Part shown: one piece after another, positions 39,243-48,815 of the stretch
Position numbering within the stretch: position 1 is the stretch's first letter
Layout of the letters: each line of letters begins with the position of its first letter
Source of the DNA: Winogradskyella endarachnes
GTDB taxonomy: Bacteria > Bacteroidota > Bacteroidia > Flavobacteriales > Flavobacteriaceae
Assembly (NCBI RefSeq): GCF_009741275.1
Contig: NZ_WOWS01000004.1
Location: 186,001 to 250,000, forward strand
Direction: 5' to 3'
DNA: 64,000 bases
Translations under genes and position numbers: made by a program
Notes under the pieces: model-generated
The model's input: the letters and a program-made list of their open reading frames with translations, nothing else
Told to the model about the DNA's origin: nothing
The model's database searches: none

Positions 39243-42200
39243 TTATGGTGTTTTTATTTCAATTTCTTTTGGTAGTATTCCAAAATAACTTTTGAAACAT
39301 TTGGTGAAATATGAAGGTGAAGAGAAGCCTACTTTATAACAAACCTCGCTGATATTACTATTACCCATTTCTATCATTTGCTTGGCTTTTAGTAACCGGA
39401 TATTTCTTATAAATTCATTGGCTGTTTGGTTAGTAAGTGCTTTAATTTTTCTATAAAATTGACTTCTGCTTAAATTTAATTGAGACGCTAGAGATTCTAC
39501 ATTTAAATCTGGATCGCCAATACTTTCATTGATAAAGCTTAGTACTTTTTCAATAAACTCTTTATCCATTGAAGTGGTGTTTTTTGTTTCTACATCACTT
39601 ATAACATTAAAGTATTTGTTAAAAATTAATTGTCTGCTTGTAATAAGCTGTGATAATCTCAGCTTTAATAAGCCCATATCAAATGGTTTTACCATGTAAG
39701 CGTCTGCGCCATTTTCTATGCCTTCCATTCTGTTTTCTATTGTTGTTTTTGCGGTAAGCATTAGTAATGGAATATGGCTTGTTTTAATGTCGCTTTTTAT
39801 GTGTTTACAAAATTGAAATCCGTCCATTTCTGGCATAATTACATCAGTCATTATAATATCTGGGAGAACTTCTTTTGCCATTTGTAAACCTTCTTTTCCA
39901 TTTTTGGCTAACAGAATTTTGTATTGGCTTTTTAATTCGTTTTTTAAGTAATTTCTTAATTCGGTATTGTCTTCTACGATTAATAATGTACGAGAACTTA
40001 CGTTGGCGTCTTCTTCACTATGGTTATTTGTAGATTCCTCACTTTGTTTAGGTATAAAATAAGTTGCTTGCTTTACTTGGTCTTTTACGTTCTCGGTTAA
40101 AGTTTCTGTTTCACTAAAACAAGCATTTCCGGCCGGTAAAATTATTGTAAATGTTGTGCCTACTCCTAGTTCACTAGTTACTTTAATTTTTCCTTTATGT
40201 AATTTTACGAAATTTTGTACCACTTCTAACCCTATACCTGTACCACCGTAATAGGTTTTATTTAGATTATCTACTTGATAAAAGCGTTCAAAAATATTTG
40301 CAATTTGTTCTTCTTTTAATCCTGGTCCTGTATCTGAAATTGATATTTCAATGGCTTTAATTTTTTCTTTATCATTTGCTAAAGGTAAATCTACCAAGTC
40401 TTCTTTAGAGGAAATATCTATGGTAATGGCGCCTCCTTCTGGTGTTACTTTAAATGCATTAGACAAAATATTAAAAATTATTTTTTCTAGCATACCTTGA
40501 TCGGCATAAATAGCAATGTCTTGCACATCTGTATCAATACTGAGGTGAATGTTTTTAATAAAAGCTTCTTCTTTAAAGTAACTGGTTACGTTTTTTGTGA
40601 ATGCTACTAGGTTTAATTCACTTACTTTAATACGAACTTTGTTTAAGTCTAATTTTCTAAAATCCAATAATTCGTTAATAAGACGATAGAGTCTATTGGT
40701 ATTTTTATGGATGGTGTTATGTTTATTTTTTACTCGTTCTGGTAGGTTTTCGCTGTCATTTTTAATTATATCTTCAAGCGGACCAATAATTAAAGATAGT
40801 GGAGTTCTAAACTCATGAGAAATATTTGTAAAAAACTGAAGTTTTTTCTCGTTGAGTTCCTTCTCTAAAAGTCGGTTGTTCCTTTCGTTTAAAACAAGCT
40901 GTTTGTCTCTAATTCTATTTCGGGTTATTTTATTTAATAAGTATAGTCCTGTTAGAAATAAAAGTATGTATGATAATATGGCCCAAATTGTTTTCCACCA
41001 AGGAGGCAATATGGTAATTTTTAAATCTAAAGAAGATTCGTTCCATACACCATCGTTGTTGGCTGACTTTAGTTTAAAAGTATACGTGCCAGAATCTAAA
41101 TTTGTATAAGTTGCACTGCGTTTTTTACCAACATAATTCCATGCGGTTTCATAGCCTTCTAAATAATAAGCATATTCGGTTTTTTCTGGTCTGGTGTGAT
41201 TAATACTAGAATACTCAATTGTAAAAACAGATTGCTGATTTGTAAGTGTAATAGCATCTGTATTTGAGATTACTTTTTTTAATGGAGACCCATTTTCGTT
41301 TGGTAAAACACTTTCGTTAAATAATTTAAAATCCGTTAAATATGATGAAGGTAGGCTATTATTTACCTTAATTTCTATTGGATTAAAATAATCTATGCCT
41401 TGAAAATTTCCAAAGTACATTAAACCGTCCTTGTCTATAAATGCAGAATTTATATTATAATCATTAGATAATAAGCCGTCATTTACTGTGTAATTGGTAA
41501 ATGTATTTGTTGATACGTTTAGTTTTGTAATACCAGAGTTACCTGCAATCCAGATATTTCCGTCAGCACTTTCTTCAATACTATTTACATTTTCTTCTAC
41601 CAGGTTATTAAGTTTATTATACCATATAAATTCTTCTTCATCCGGATTGTATTTGCACATACCAGCACCTCTTGTGCCTATCCAGATATTGCCGTCGGTA
41701 CTTTCAAAAAGTGATAAGATATTGTCTGAACTATTATGGTTATTAAAATTTTCTGGCATTTTATTGCGCATGTCTGTTACAGAAAACTTACCATTTGCTT
41801 GTTTTTTTATTTTGTAAAGTCCTGCTTCTGTACCAATCCAAATATTATCATTTTTGTCTATAATTACTTTTCTTATTTCAATATTAGATATTCCGTTTTC
41901 TGCAAATACTCCAGAATTATAGTGTGTAAAACCTTTAGTTTTTGGATTATAGGAATAGAGCCCATTAGTGTAAGAACCAATCCAAATAATGCCGTTTGCA
42001 TCTTCTGCAAGAGTGAGAATTGTGTTAGATGCTAAATTATTTGTATTTTCTATACGGTAGTTAACAAATTTTTTAGATCCCTTTTTTAGGTAAAATAAAC
42101 CCTTCTCCCAACTACCTGCCCAAATATTTTGGTTGCTATCAATTAGTAACGCTTCAATATAATCGCTGGTAAGTCCATGTACATCTTTATTACTAGAGTT

Positions 42201-43406
42201 AATATGAGTAAAATTGTTTGTTTGTCTATCTAAAACATCAATTCCGCCTCCATCCATGGCTATCCATAGTTTATCATTCTCATCTTGGACGATAGCTGTT
42301 ACTGAAACATGTTGTAGAGAATTTGGATTTTGAGAGAGACTATTTATTTCGTTAAACTTATCGTATAATTTGTCATAAACGGAAACACCTTGGTTATAAT
42401 ATCCAAGCCATATTCGCTCGTTATTATCAATATATAACGACCAGATGGAGTTAGATAGAATACTGTTGTTATCTGTTTTGCTTGCTTCGTATTTATTTAA
42501 AACAGTGCCATTATTCTCAATATGATATAAGCCATCATTTTCGGTACCACATAATATGGTGCCATTTTTTAAGTCTACAAGAGATAAAAATTGATTAGAA
42601 GATAAGTGAAACTGATCAATTGTAAATAAGTTGTTGTTATTTTGATTGGAACTTACTTTAATTAAGCCATCGGTTTCTGTACCTACCCAAATGTTGTTTT
42701 GCACATCTATAATTAAAGATTCAATGGCATTCTCAACCGTATTTTCTCCTTGTTCAGTTATAAAAACAGAGGGTTTTAAGGTATTTGTATTATAATCATA
42801 TTCTTTAAGACCTCTATCAGTAGCAATGTAAATTTTACCATTATTATCAATTTGAATTCCCTTTATGTTAAGAGGAATAGATTCTATGGACTCCTTGCTT
42901 ATAATACGTTCTATTTCGGTACGCTCTGCATTCATTTTAAATAATCCAGTACTTAGTGTACCGATAAATAAATTTCCGTTTTTATCTTCCATTAAACTGT
43001 TAATGGAAATGTTTGAGTTATGGTTTAAATGAAATAACGAATTAGGTATGCGATTAAAATAATCGTTTTCTCTGTTGTAATAATTTAGTCCATTATCTGT
43101 GCCAAACCAAAGCCTATTTTTGCTATCTAAATAAGAACTTTGAACCAAACTACTACTTAAAGATGTAGAATCGTTTATAATGTATTTGTAAGACGAATAA
43201 TTTATACCATCATAACGATATAAACCAGCCCCATTTGTACCTAACCAAATAAAACCTAAATTGTCTTGAATTATTGTGTAAACCCCAACTTTAGAAATAC
43301 CTTCTTTTATACTCACAAAATCATACTTTTGAAGCGGCTCTTGAGACCAAATACATTGGTTTATAAAGCATAATAAGAATATAAAAAGGCGATACTTTAT
43401 TTTCAT
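39243..43406 (-). CDS. Hybrid two-component system regulator (HTCS)
   Basis: A 1387-residue one-polypeptide sensor-regulator controlling glycan loci. In order: signal peptide (about 1-22), two propellers of Reg_prop repeats such as DNLGFIWLGTNGAGLYRYDG (about 30-690), a Y_Y_Y domain (about 700-795, with YAYYLEGYETAWNYVG), one span (about 808-828), and a HisKA domain with H864 (NISHEFRTPL). HATPase_c follows (DTGPGLKEEQIANIFERFYQ, GTGIGLEVVQNF), then a receiver with D1188 (MTDVIMPEMDG) and an AraC-type HTH at the end. The propellers sense a sugar in the periplasm; the AraC domain activates the locus, here probably susC and perhaps the plus-strand run. It lies 70 bp after the sugar porter gene. 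Confidence 0.97.
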   Translation of the reverse strand: MKIKYRLFIFLLCFINQCIWSQEPLQKYDFVSIKEGISKVGVYTIIQDNLGFIWLGTNGAGLYRYDGINYSSYKYIINDSTSLSSSLVQSSYLDSKNRLWFGTDNGLNYYNRENDYFNRIPNSLFHLNHNSNISINSLMEDKNGNLFIGTLSTGLFKMNAERTEIERIISKESIESIPLNIKGIQIDNNGKIYIATDRGLKEYDYNTNTLKPSVFITEQGENTVENAIESLIIDVQNNIWVGTETDGLIKVSSNQNNNNLFTIDQFHLSSNQFLSLVDLKNGTILCGTENDGLYHIENNGTVLNKYEASKTDNNSILSNSIWSLYIDNNERIWLGYYNQGVSVYDKLYDKFNEINSLSQNPNSLQHVSVTAIVQDENDKLWIAMDGGGIDVLDRQTNNFTHINSSNKDVHGLTSDYIEALLIDSNQNIWAGSWEKGLFYLKKGSKKFVNYRIENTNNLASNTILTLAEDANGIIWIGSYTNGLYSYNPKTKGFTHYNSGVFAENGISNIEIRKVIIDKNDNIWIGTEAGLYKIKKQANGKFSVTDMRNKMPENFNNHNSSDNILSLFESTDGNIWIGTRGAGMCKYNPDEEEFIWYNKLNNLVEENVNSIEESADGNIWIAGNSGITKLNVSTNTFTNYTVNDGLLSNDYNINSAFIDKDGLMYFGNFQGIDYFNPIEIKVNNSLPSSYLTDFKLFNESVLPNENGSPLKKVISNTDAITLTNQQSVFTIEYSSINHTRPEKTEYAYYLEGYETAWNYVGKKRSATYTNLDSGTYTFKLKSANNDGVWNESSLDLKITILPPWWKTIWAILSYILLFLTGLYLLNKITRNRIRDKQLVLNERNNRLLEKELNEKKLQFFTNISHEFRTPLSLIIGPLEDIIKNDSENLPERVKNKHNTIHKNTNRLYRLINELLDFRKLDLNKVRIKVSELNLVAFTKNVTSYFKEEAFIKNIHLSIDTDVQDIAIYADQGMLEKIIFNILSNAFKVTPEGGAITIDISSKEDLVDLPLANDKEKIKAIEISISDTGPGLKEEQIANIFERFYQVDNLNKTYYGGTGIGLEVVQNFVKLHKGKIKVTSELGVGTTFTIILPAGNACFSETETLTENVKDQVKQATYFIPKQSEESTNNHSEEDANVSSRTLLIVEDNTELRNYLKNELKSQYKILLAKNGKEGLQMAKEVLPDIIMTDVIMPEMDGFQFCKHIKSDIKTSHIPLLMLTAKTTIENRMEGIENGADAYMVKPFDMGLLKLRLSQLITSRQLIFNKYFNVISDVETKNTTSMDKEFIEKVLSFINESIGDPDLNVESLASQLNLSRSQFYRKIKALTNQTANEFIRNIRLLKAKQMIEMGNSNISEVCYKVGFSSPSYFTKCFKSYFGILPKEIEIKTP

Positions 43407-43476
43407 TTTAATAATATTTCTCTAGCGAGATTTACTCAAATTTACAGTTTTATTTTACATTAGTTGTAGCTTTATT

Positions 43477-44859
43477 TTAGCTTTTCTTCCAGAAGTCTTC
43501 AATCTCTTCTAGCGATTTTCCTTTAGTTTCTGGTATATATTTGTAAGTGACAAAAACAATAACAAGAATGAAAGCTATGAAGATAAAGTAAGGTAATGAG
43601 CCATGCCAAGGTGAGCCATTATTTATATCGCTTCCCATTACAACCGGAAAAGTTTGAGACACAAAAGCATTGGCTGCCCACTGCGCTGCCACAGCAATAG
43701 ACATGGCAAAACTTCTAATTTTATTAGGAAACATTTCTGATAACAAAACCCAAACTACAGGTCCCATTGACAGGGCAAAAGAACCAATAAAAATTAAGAC
43801 ACCTAATAAAGATATGATACCTACAGATTCTTGTTGTAAACTTATACCTAAGAGTAAAAAGCCTAATACCATACCTGCAGAACCAATATAAAGTAAAGGT
43901 TTTCTACCATTTTTGTCTACTGTATACATTGCCACAAGAGTAAAAACTAAATTAACAAAAGCCAACAAAATTTGTTGTGCTAAAATGTCTTCTTTTCCAA
44001 ATCCAAGGGCTTTTTCAAAAATATCTGCACCATAATATAATACAGCATTAATTCCGGTAAATTGTTGTAAAACAGATAATAAGGTACCAATTGCAATTAT
44101 GCTTATTATAGCTTTAGATAAATAATTGGTTTTAACTTTTACATTTTCTTTTTTTAGTGATTCTTTTATGTTTTGTAATTCTTTAGAGGCTTCATCATCA
44201 TTGTGTATTTTAGAAAGAATGGTTTTTGCTTCGCTGTCATTGCCTTTTAAAACTAACCATCGTGGACTTTTAGGGACAAAAAATAAAAGGATTAAAAACA
44301 AGGCACTTGGTATTAATTCAGACCAAAACATACGTCGCCAACCTATACGAATATTTTCAGACTCAGATAAATTATTTCCTATTGCATATGTGGCTAAAAA
44401 GACAATAAAAAAACCTATTACAATGGCTAATTGATAGTAGGTTACCATTTTACCTCTAATGTGGCTAGGCGCAATTTCTGCTATATACATTGGAGCATTC
44501 ATTGAAGCAATACCAATACCAAGTCCTCCTAAAATTCTAAAGAAAACTAATGTAGAGATGGTTTGCGGAAAAATTTCTGGTAAGCCAGAACCATAAGCAG
44601 AAATTGAAAATAAAATAGCCGAGATTATTAAAGAGTGCTTTCTGCCAAGCTTAATACTCAGAGGTCCTGCGGCAATGGCGCCAAATAGGCAACCCATAAG
44701 TGCGCTACTTACAACCCATCCTTTCATGCCATCTGAGAGTGTAAAATATTTACTTAAATAAAATTGTGCGCCATTGATAACTCCGGTATCATAACCAAAT
44801 AATAATCCACCTAATGCAGAAACTGTTGTTATTAATAACAAAAAAGATTTTTTAGACAT
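43477..44859 (-). CDS. MFS sugar porter (XylE/GLUT type)
   Basis: A 460-residue 12-span sugar/H+ symporter or uniporter. Sugar-porter motifs are intact: LFGYDTGVINGA, RLGGKHS-like (KLGRKHS), PKSPRWLVLKGN, QQFTGINAVLYYG and PETKGKSLEEIEDFW. It likely imports the monosaccharide (glucose or xylose type) set free by the GH3 enzymes. It is the first gene of the regulator transcript. Confidence 0.93.
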   Translation of the reverse strand: MSKKSFLLLITTVSALGGLLFGYDTGVINGAQFYLSKYFTLSDGMKGWVVSSALMGCLFGAIAAGPLSIKLGRKHSLIISAILFSISAYGSGLPEIFPQTISTLVFFRILGGLGIGIASMNAPMYIAEIAPSHIRGKMVTYYQLAIVIGFFIVFLATYAIGNNLSESENIRIGWRRMFWSELIPSALFLILLFFVPKSPRWLVLKGNDSEAKTILSKIHNDDEASKELQNIKESLKKENVKVKTNYLSKAIISIIAIGTLLSVLQQFTGINAVLYYGADIFEKALGFGKEDILAQQILLAFVNLVFTLVAMYTVDKNGRKPLLYIGSAGMVLGFLLLGISLQQESVGIISLLGVLIFIGSFALSMGPVVWVLLSEMFPNKIRSFAMSIAVAAQWAANAFVSQTFPVVMGSDINNGSPWHGSLPYFIFIAFILVIVFVTYKYIPETKGKSLEEIEDFWKKS

Positions 44860-44983
44860 GTAAGTTTATTTTGTGTGTTATTCTATATTTTTTAATAAAT
44901 GTAATTGGTTAAAAAAAATGAAGAGATTATAAATCGAGCAATTAATGAAACAAATGATGCATATGGTGTTTTACATAGAAAAC

Positions 44984-45010
44984 ACAAGGCATGTAAAGCC
45001 TTGTTTTTTG
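44984..45010 (+). terminator. Terminator-like hairpin with no gene before it
   Basis: ACAAGGC-ATGTAAA-GCCTTGT followed by a T-run on the plus strand. The genes on either side diverge, so no coding transcript on this strand ends here. It could end a small RNA or a leader. Confidence 0.5.
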
Positions 45011-45132
45011 TTAGAATTACCAGCGGTTTAGATTCTATTTAAAACAGTATCCTTAAAATATTAATGCTGAATTAGTATTTTCCTAATTAAAATGCTCTCA
45101 ATTTCATTTCTATATAAAAATGAGAGTAGATG

Positions 45133-45163
45133 TTTTTAATGTGAAATCCCTTCGTTATATTTG
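45133..45163 (+). promoter_or_regulatory. Bacteroidota-type promoter of the moeA operon
   Basis: TTTT (45133-45136, one base off the -33 box TTTG), 19-bp spacer, then TATATTTG (45156-45163), an exact match to TAnnTTTG. Initiation about 7 bp later would give a leader of about 18-20 nt before the moeA ATG at 45188. Confidence 0.6.
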
Positions 45164-45176
45164 GTTAGATATAACG
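45153..45176. promoter_or_regulatory. ModE-operator-like palindrome
   Basis: Perfect 8-bp arms CGTTATAT and ATATAACG around an 8-bp spacer. It matches the core and spacing of E. coli ModE operators as I remember them (CGnTATAT ... ATATAnCG). It covers the -7 box and the expected start site, so a bound protein would repress. The second gene of the operon is a ModE-type DNA-binding protein. Confidence 0.7.
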
Positions 45177-45187
45177 CTCTAGTTAGC

Positions 45188-46363
45188 ATGATTTCAGTTC
45201 AACAAGCATTAGATATAATTGATAGGTTTCCAAATAGGTTTTCTTCTGTAGAAGTGAAGCTTCAAGATGCATTAAATTTGGTTTTGTTTGAAGATGTGTT
45301 TTCACCTATAAACATGCCACCATTTAGGCAATCTGCCATGGATGGCTACGCTATTCAATATTCAGAAGCAGAAAAATTTACAGTGATTGAAGAATCTAAA
45401 GCAGGCGATTCTACAAATTATACGCTTAAACCAACAGAAGCTGTTCGTATTTTTACAGGAGCATTAGTGCCAGACCATGCAGATACTGTGATTATGCAAG
45501 AACATGTTGAGCGTGAAGACCAATTTATTCAGATTCAAAAAATGCCTTCAAAATTTGCTAATATTCGTAAAACTGGCGAGCAAATTAAAACAGGAGAATT
45601 AGCATTAAAAAAAGGAACCAAACTAAATGAAGCAGCTATAGGTTTTTTAGCCTGTTTAGGTGTAACCACTGTTTCGGTTTATAAAACACCAAGTGTAGCA
45701 ATTTTAGTAACTGGTAACGAATTACAACAACCAGGAACGGATTTAGAAATCGGAAAAATATACGAAAGCAATTCCGTAATGCTCAAAGCAGCATTACAAA
45801 AATCTGGAATAAAAGACATAAAAATCATCGCTGTAAAAGATGATTATGATGCGACAAAAATATGTGTAAAAAAGGCTTTACAAGCTAATGACATATTATT
45901 AGTTTCTGGTGGAATTTCAGTTGGAGATTACGATTTTGTAAAAGAAGCCTTATTAGAAAACGATGTTGAAGAGTTGTTTTACAAAATTAATCAAAAACCA
46001 GGCAAACCATTGTGGTTTGGTAAAAAAGAAAATACATATGTATTTGCATTACCAGGGAATCCGGCTTCTGCGTTGACGTGTTTCTATATCTATACGCTTC
46101 CATTACTAAGAAAAATGTGTGGTTTTAAAAATAATCACTTACAAAAAGTAATAGCAAAAAGTAAATCAGTGATAAAAAATCCATCTCAAAAAACATTGTT
46201 TCTCAAGGCTTATTTAGAAAGCGAATTTGTTGAGATATTGCAAGGTCAGAGCTCAGCGATGTTGTACACTTATGCCATGAGTAATGTATTGATTTGTGTA
46301 GATTCTGAAACAGCTGAAGTTAACATAGGAGATGAGGTTACCTGTATAAAACTAGACGTATAA
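45188..46363 (+). CDS. moeA: Molybdopterin molybdotransferase MoeA
   Basis: A 391-residue enzyme that inserts molybdate into adenylylated molybdopterin. Family marks: PPFRQSAMDGYAI at the N-terminus, FTGALVPDHADTVIMQEH, TGNELQQPG, VSGGISVGDYDFVKEAL and LPGNPASALTCFYIY. The length fits. The ATG at 45188 follows the operator; a TTG start further upstream would lie inside the palindrome and is rejected. It opens an eleven-gene cofactor run reaching moaA at 53103, mostly with overlaps or gaps of a few bases. The stop overlaps the ModE-type gene start by one base (TAATG). Confidence 0.95.
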   Translation: MISVQQALDIIDRFPNRFSSVEVKLQDALNLVLFEDVFSPINMPPFRQSAMDGYAIQYSEAEKFTVIEESKAGDSTNYTLKPTEAVRIFTGALVPDHADTVIMQEHVEREDQFIQIQKMPSKFANIRKTGEQIKTGELALKKGTKLNEAAIGFLACLGVTTVSVYKTPSVAILVTGNELQQPGTDLEIGKIYESNSVMLKAALQKSGIKDIKIIAVKDDYDATKICVKKALQANDILLVSGGISVGDYDFVKEALLENDVEELFYKINQKPGKPLWFGKKENTYVFALPGNPASALTCFYIYTLPLLRKMCGFKNNHLQKVIAKSKSVIKNPSQKTLFLKAYLESEFVEILQGQSSAMLYTYAMSNVLICVDSETAEVNIGDEVTCIKLDV

Positions 46364-46692
46364 TGGAAATAAAATCGAGACTTTGGATTGAGAAAGAAGG
46401 TAAACCCTTTATTGGTTTTGGGCGCATTAATTTATTGAAGCAAGTTGATGAAACAGCCTCAATAAGTGCCGCCGCAAAAGCGTTAAAAATGTCTTATAAA
46501 AAAGCATGGAATCTACTCAATGAGATAGAAACTTTAGCAGAACAGCCGGTTTTGGTAAAAAACATTGGCGGTAAAAATGGAGGCGGAACTCAAGTAACAG
46601 ACTATGGAAAATCATTAATTCTTCAATTTGAAACTTTAAACCAAAACTGTATTAATTTTTTAGAAGCGGAATACAAGAAATTAGAATTATGA
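46363..46692 (+). CDS. ModE-type winged-helix DNA-binding protein, no molybdate domain
   Basis: A 109-residue protein equal to the N-terminal DNA-binding domain of ModE (LLKQVDETASISAAAKALKMSYKKAWNLLNEIE, written here in parts: the recognition helix is SYKKAWNLLN). The C-terminal TOBE/MOP domains that bind molybdate in E. coli ModE are absent. It may sense nothing, or act with a separate partner. The stop overlaps the next start (ATGA). Confidence 0.88.
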   Translation: MEIKSRLWIEKEGKPFIGFGRINLLKQVDETASISAAAKALKMSYKKAWNLLNEIETLAEQPVLVKNIGGKNGGGTQVTDYGKSLILQFETLNQNCINFLEAEYKKLEL

Positions 46693-47432
46693 ATATAATG
46701 TCTACAGATATATGGGTCATTTTCTCTATTGCTTTAATTGGCATTGCATTTCTGTACGCAAGTGTTGGTCATGGAGGCGCAAGTGGCTACATAGCTTTAA
46801 TGGCAGCATTTTCATTTCCTGTAGATTATATAAAACCAACGGCTTTAATTTTAAATATTTTTATTTCCGGAATTTCATTTTGGTATTTTAAAAAGCACAA
46901 TCATTTTAAATGGAATCTGTTTTATCCTTTTGCAGTGGCATCTATTCCTGCGGCATTTTTAGGAGGTTATATTACAATTGATGCGCAAGTGTATAAAATA
47001 ATCTTAGCAGTTTTCTTATTGGTTGCTATCTTCAGAATTGTGTTTGCGTCTAAAGAAAGCACAACCACTAAAGTTGAATTTAAAACCCTTTTCGCCATAG
47101 GAATTGGTTTGTTTATAGGTTTGTTTTCTGGAATGATTGGTATTGGAGGCGGCATTATTTTAAGTCCAATTATCATCCTTTTAGGTTGGGGAAACATGAA
47201 GGAAGCTGCAGCAGTTTCGGCACTCTTTATTTTTGTGAATTCCGTTTCTGGTATTTCTGGTTATGCGTTTAACCATTCCATTTCTGTAGCATCCTTCAAA
47301 TTAATACCTATTGCATTTATTGGAGGTTTTTTAGGTGCTGTTTATGGTAGTCATAAAATCCCAAATACGGTTTTAAAAAACATCCTTGCTGTTGTATTAT
47401 TAATTGCTTGTTTTAAACTGACATTGATATAA
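46689..47432 (+). CDS. TauE/SafE-family membrane protein
   Basis: A 247-residue inner-membrane protein with about eight hydrophobic segments. The two family repeats are recognisable: ASVGHGGASGYIALMA near the N-terminus and GMIGIGGGIILSPIIILLG in the middle. Characterised relatives move sulfite or sulfo-organic anions. Here it is translationally coupled to the ModE-type gene (ATGA overlap) and directly abuts mobA, inside a molybdenum-cofactor run that has no ModABC transporter in view. A role with molybdate or another oxyanion is therefore plausible but unproven. Confidence 0.87.
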   Translation: MNIMSTDIWVIFSIALIGIAFLYASVGHGGASGYIALMAAFSFPVDYIKPTALILNIFISGISFWYFKKHNHFKWNLFYPFAVASIPAAFLGGYITIDAQVYKIILAVFLLVAIFRIVFASKESTTTKVEFKTLFAIGIGLFIGLFSGMIGIGGGIILSPIIILLGWGNMKEAAAVSALFIFVNSVSGISGYAFNHSISVASFKLIPIAFIGGFLGAVYGSHKIPNTVLKNILAVVLLIACFKLTLI

Positions 47433-48011
47433 ATGAGTAATAAAACCAACATATCAGTTTATATTTTATGTGGCGGATTAAGCTCGCGTATGCAGGAAGA
47501 AAAAGGACTTGTTTTGTATAAAAACAAACCGTTTGTAGCACATATTATCGACGCTGTCATTCCAATTAGTGAAAGCATAGTTCTAGTTACAAAAAACGAC
47601 GCGTATAAACAATTTGGATATCCGTTAGTTGCAGATATTTATGAAAACAAAGGACCTGTTGGAGGCATTTATTCGGCATTAAACCATTCAGAAAATGAAT
47701 TCAATCTGATTTTAAGTTGTGATATCCCAAATATAAAAACAGCTGTTTTAAACACCTATTTGTTGCAAAATTTTCAAAGCCATTCCATTTCTTATTTAAA
47801 AGATGATGAAAGCGATTATCCATTAATCGGAATGTATTCAAAAAAATTAACGTCACTTTTTAAAGCGGCAATTTTAGAAAACAAATTAAAGCTTTTAGAC
47901 CTTATAAAAACAACGGATTATAATACCATTCAAATTAAACCTGAAGCAAAATCAGCCGTAAAAAATATAAATACAAAAGAAGAATTAACAGCTTTAAGCC
48001 AATTAAAATAA
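47433..48011 (+). CDS. mobA: Molybdenum cofactor guanylyltransferase
   Basis: A 192-residue nucleotidyltransferase that adds GMP to Mo-molybdopterin, producing MGD, the cofactor form expected in the nitrate reductase encoded on the opposite strand. The N-terminus has the GTP-binding loop LCGGLSSRMQEEKGLV, then VTKNDAY and LSCDIPNI (metal Asp). It directly follows the TauE/SafE gene and overlaps cobA by one base (TAATG). Confidence 0.93.
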   Translation: MSNKTNISVYILCGGLSSRMQEEKGLVLYKNKPFVAHIIDAVIPISESIVLVTKNDAYKQFGYPLVADIYENKGPVGGIYSALNHSENEFNLILSCDIPNIKTAVLNTYLLQNFQSHSISYLKDDESDYPLIGMYSKKLTSLFKAAILENKLKLLDLIKTTDYNTIQIKPEAKSAVKNINTKEELTALSQLK

Positions 48012-48814
48012 TGACAGAACACACAAAAAAAAGACCTAAGGTTGTATTGGTTGGCGCTGGACCAGGAGACCCAGAATTGCTAACACTAAAAGCCGTAAAA
48101 GCGCTCAATAAAGCTAAAGCTGTTTTGTACGATGCTTTGGTAAATGAGTCCATTTTAGAGCATGCACCAAATGCGGTTAAACTGTTTGTTGGTAAACGAA
48201 AAGGCGCACATGCATATTCGCAAGATGAAATCAATGATTTGTTAGTAGAATACGCTGAGAAATACGAATATATCGTTCGGTTAAAAGGTGGCGACCCATT
48301 TGTTTTTGGACGCGGAAAAGAAGAAACCGATTATCTAGAAACTTTTGGGATTAGAACCGCAATTATTCCAGGAATTACCTCTGCAATTGCCGTTCCTGCT
48401 GCAATTGGTATTCCTGTAACGCAACGAACCGTTACCGAAAGTTTTTGGGTTATCACAGGAACAACGTCAAGCAGAAAATTATCTGAAGACGTAAAATTTG
48501 CAGCTAAATCTTCAGCAACTGTGGTTATTTTAATGGGAATGGGAAAACTAGCAGAAATTGTTTCTATTTATAAGCAAAATAATCGTGAAAATCTGCCTAT
48601 TGCAGTCATTCAAGATGGTACAAAAACCGATGAAAATTCTGGTGTTGGTACCATAAATACCATTGAAGCTATTGTAGAAGAGAAGCAATTAACAAGTCCT
48701 GCAATTATTATCATTGGCAATGTGGTTAATGGTCATAAAAGTGCATTAACTTATTTTAAAGAATCGTTTATGGACGACGATTTTATCTATCAAAATTTAA
48801 ATATAAATCCATAA
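48011..48814 (+). CDS. cobA: Uroporphyrinogen-III C-methyltransferase
   Basis: A 267-residue SAM-dependent methylase making precorrin-2, the first step to siroheme. Motifs: VGAGPGDPELLTLKA, VRLKGGDPFVFGRG, PGITSAIAVPAAIGIPVT and VILMGMGKL. The length equals single-domain SUMT enzymes (no CysG fusion). Siroheme is needed by NirB on the opposite strand, explaining its place in a molybdenum-cofactor run. Confidence 0.95.
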   Translation: MTEHTKKRPKVVLVGAGPGDPELLTLKAVKALNKAKAVLYDALVNESILEHAPNAVKLFVGKRKGAHAYSQDEINDLLVEYAEKYEYIVRLKGGDPFVFGRGKEETDYLETFGIRTAIIPGITSAIAVPAAIGIPVTQRTVTESFWVITGTTSSRKLSEDVKFAAKSSATVVILMGMGKLAEIVSIYKQNNRENLPIAVIQDGTKTDENSGVGTINTIEAIVEEKQLTSPAIIIIGNVVNGHKSALTYFKESFMDDDFIYQNLNINP

Positions 48815-48815
48815 T

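Noticed and set aside
42000-43400. Repeats inside the hybrid regulator as tandem DNA repeats
   Set aside because: They are diverged protein-level Reg_prop propeller repeats, not DNA repeats.
45090-45130. CTCTCA ... TGAGAG hairpin before moeA as a molybdenum-cofactor riboswitch
   Set aside because: The arms are only 6 bp with a 20-nt loop, it lies upstream of the predicted transcription start, and none of the conserved riboswitch elements is visible.
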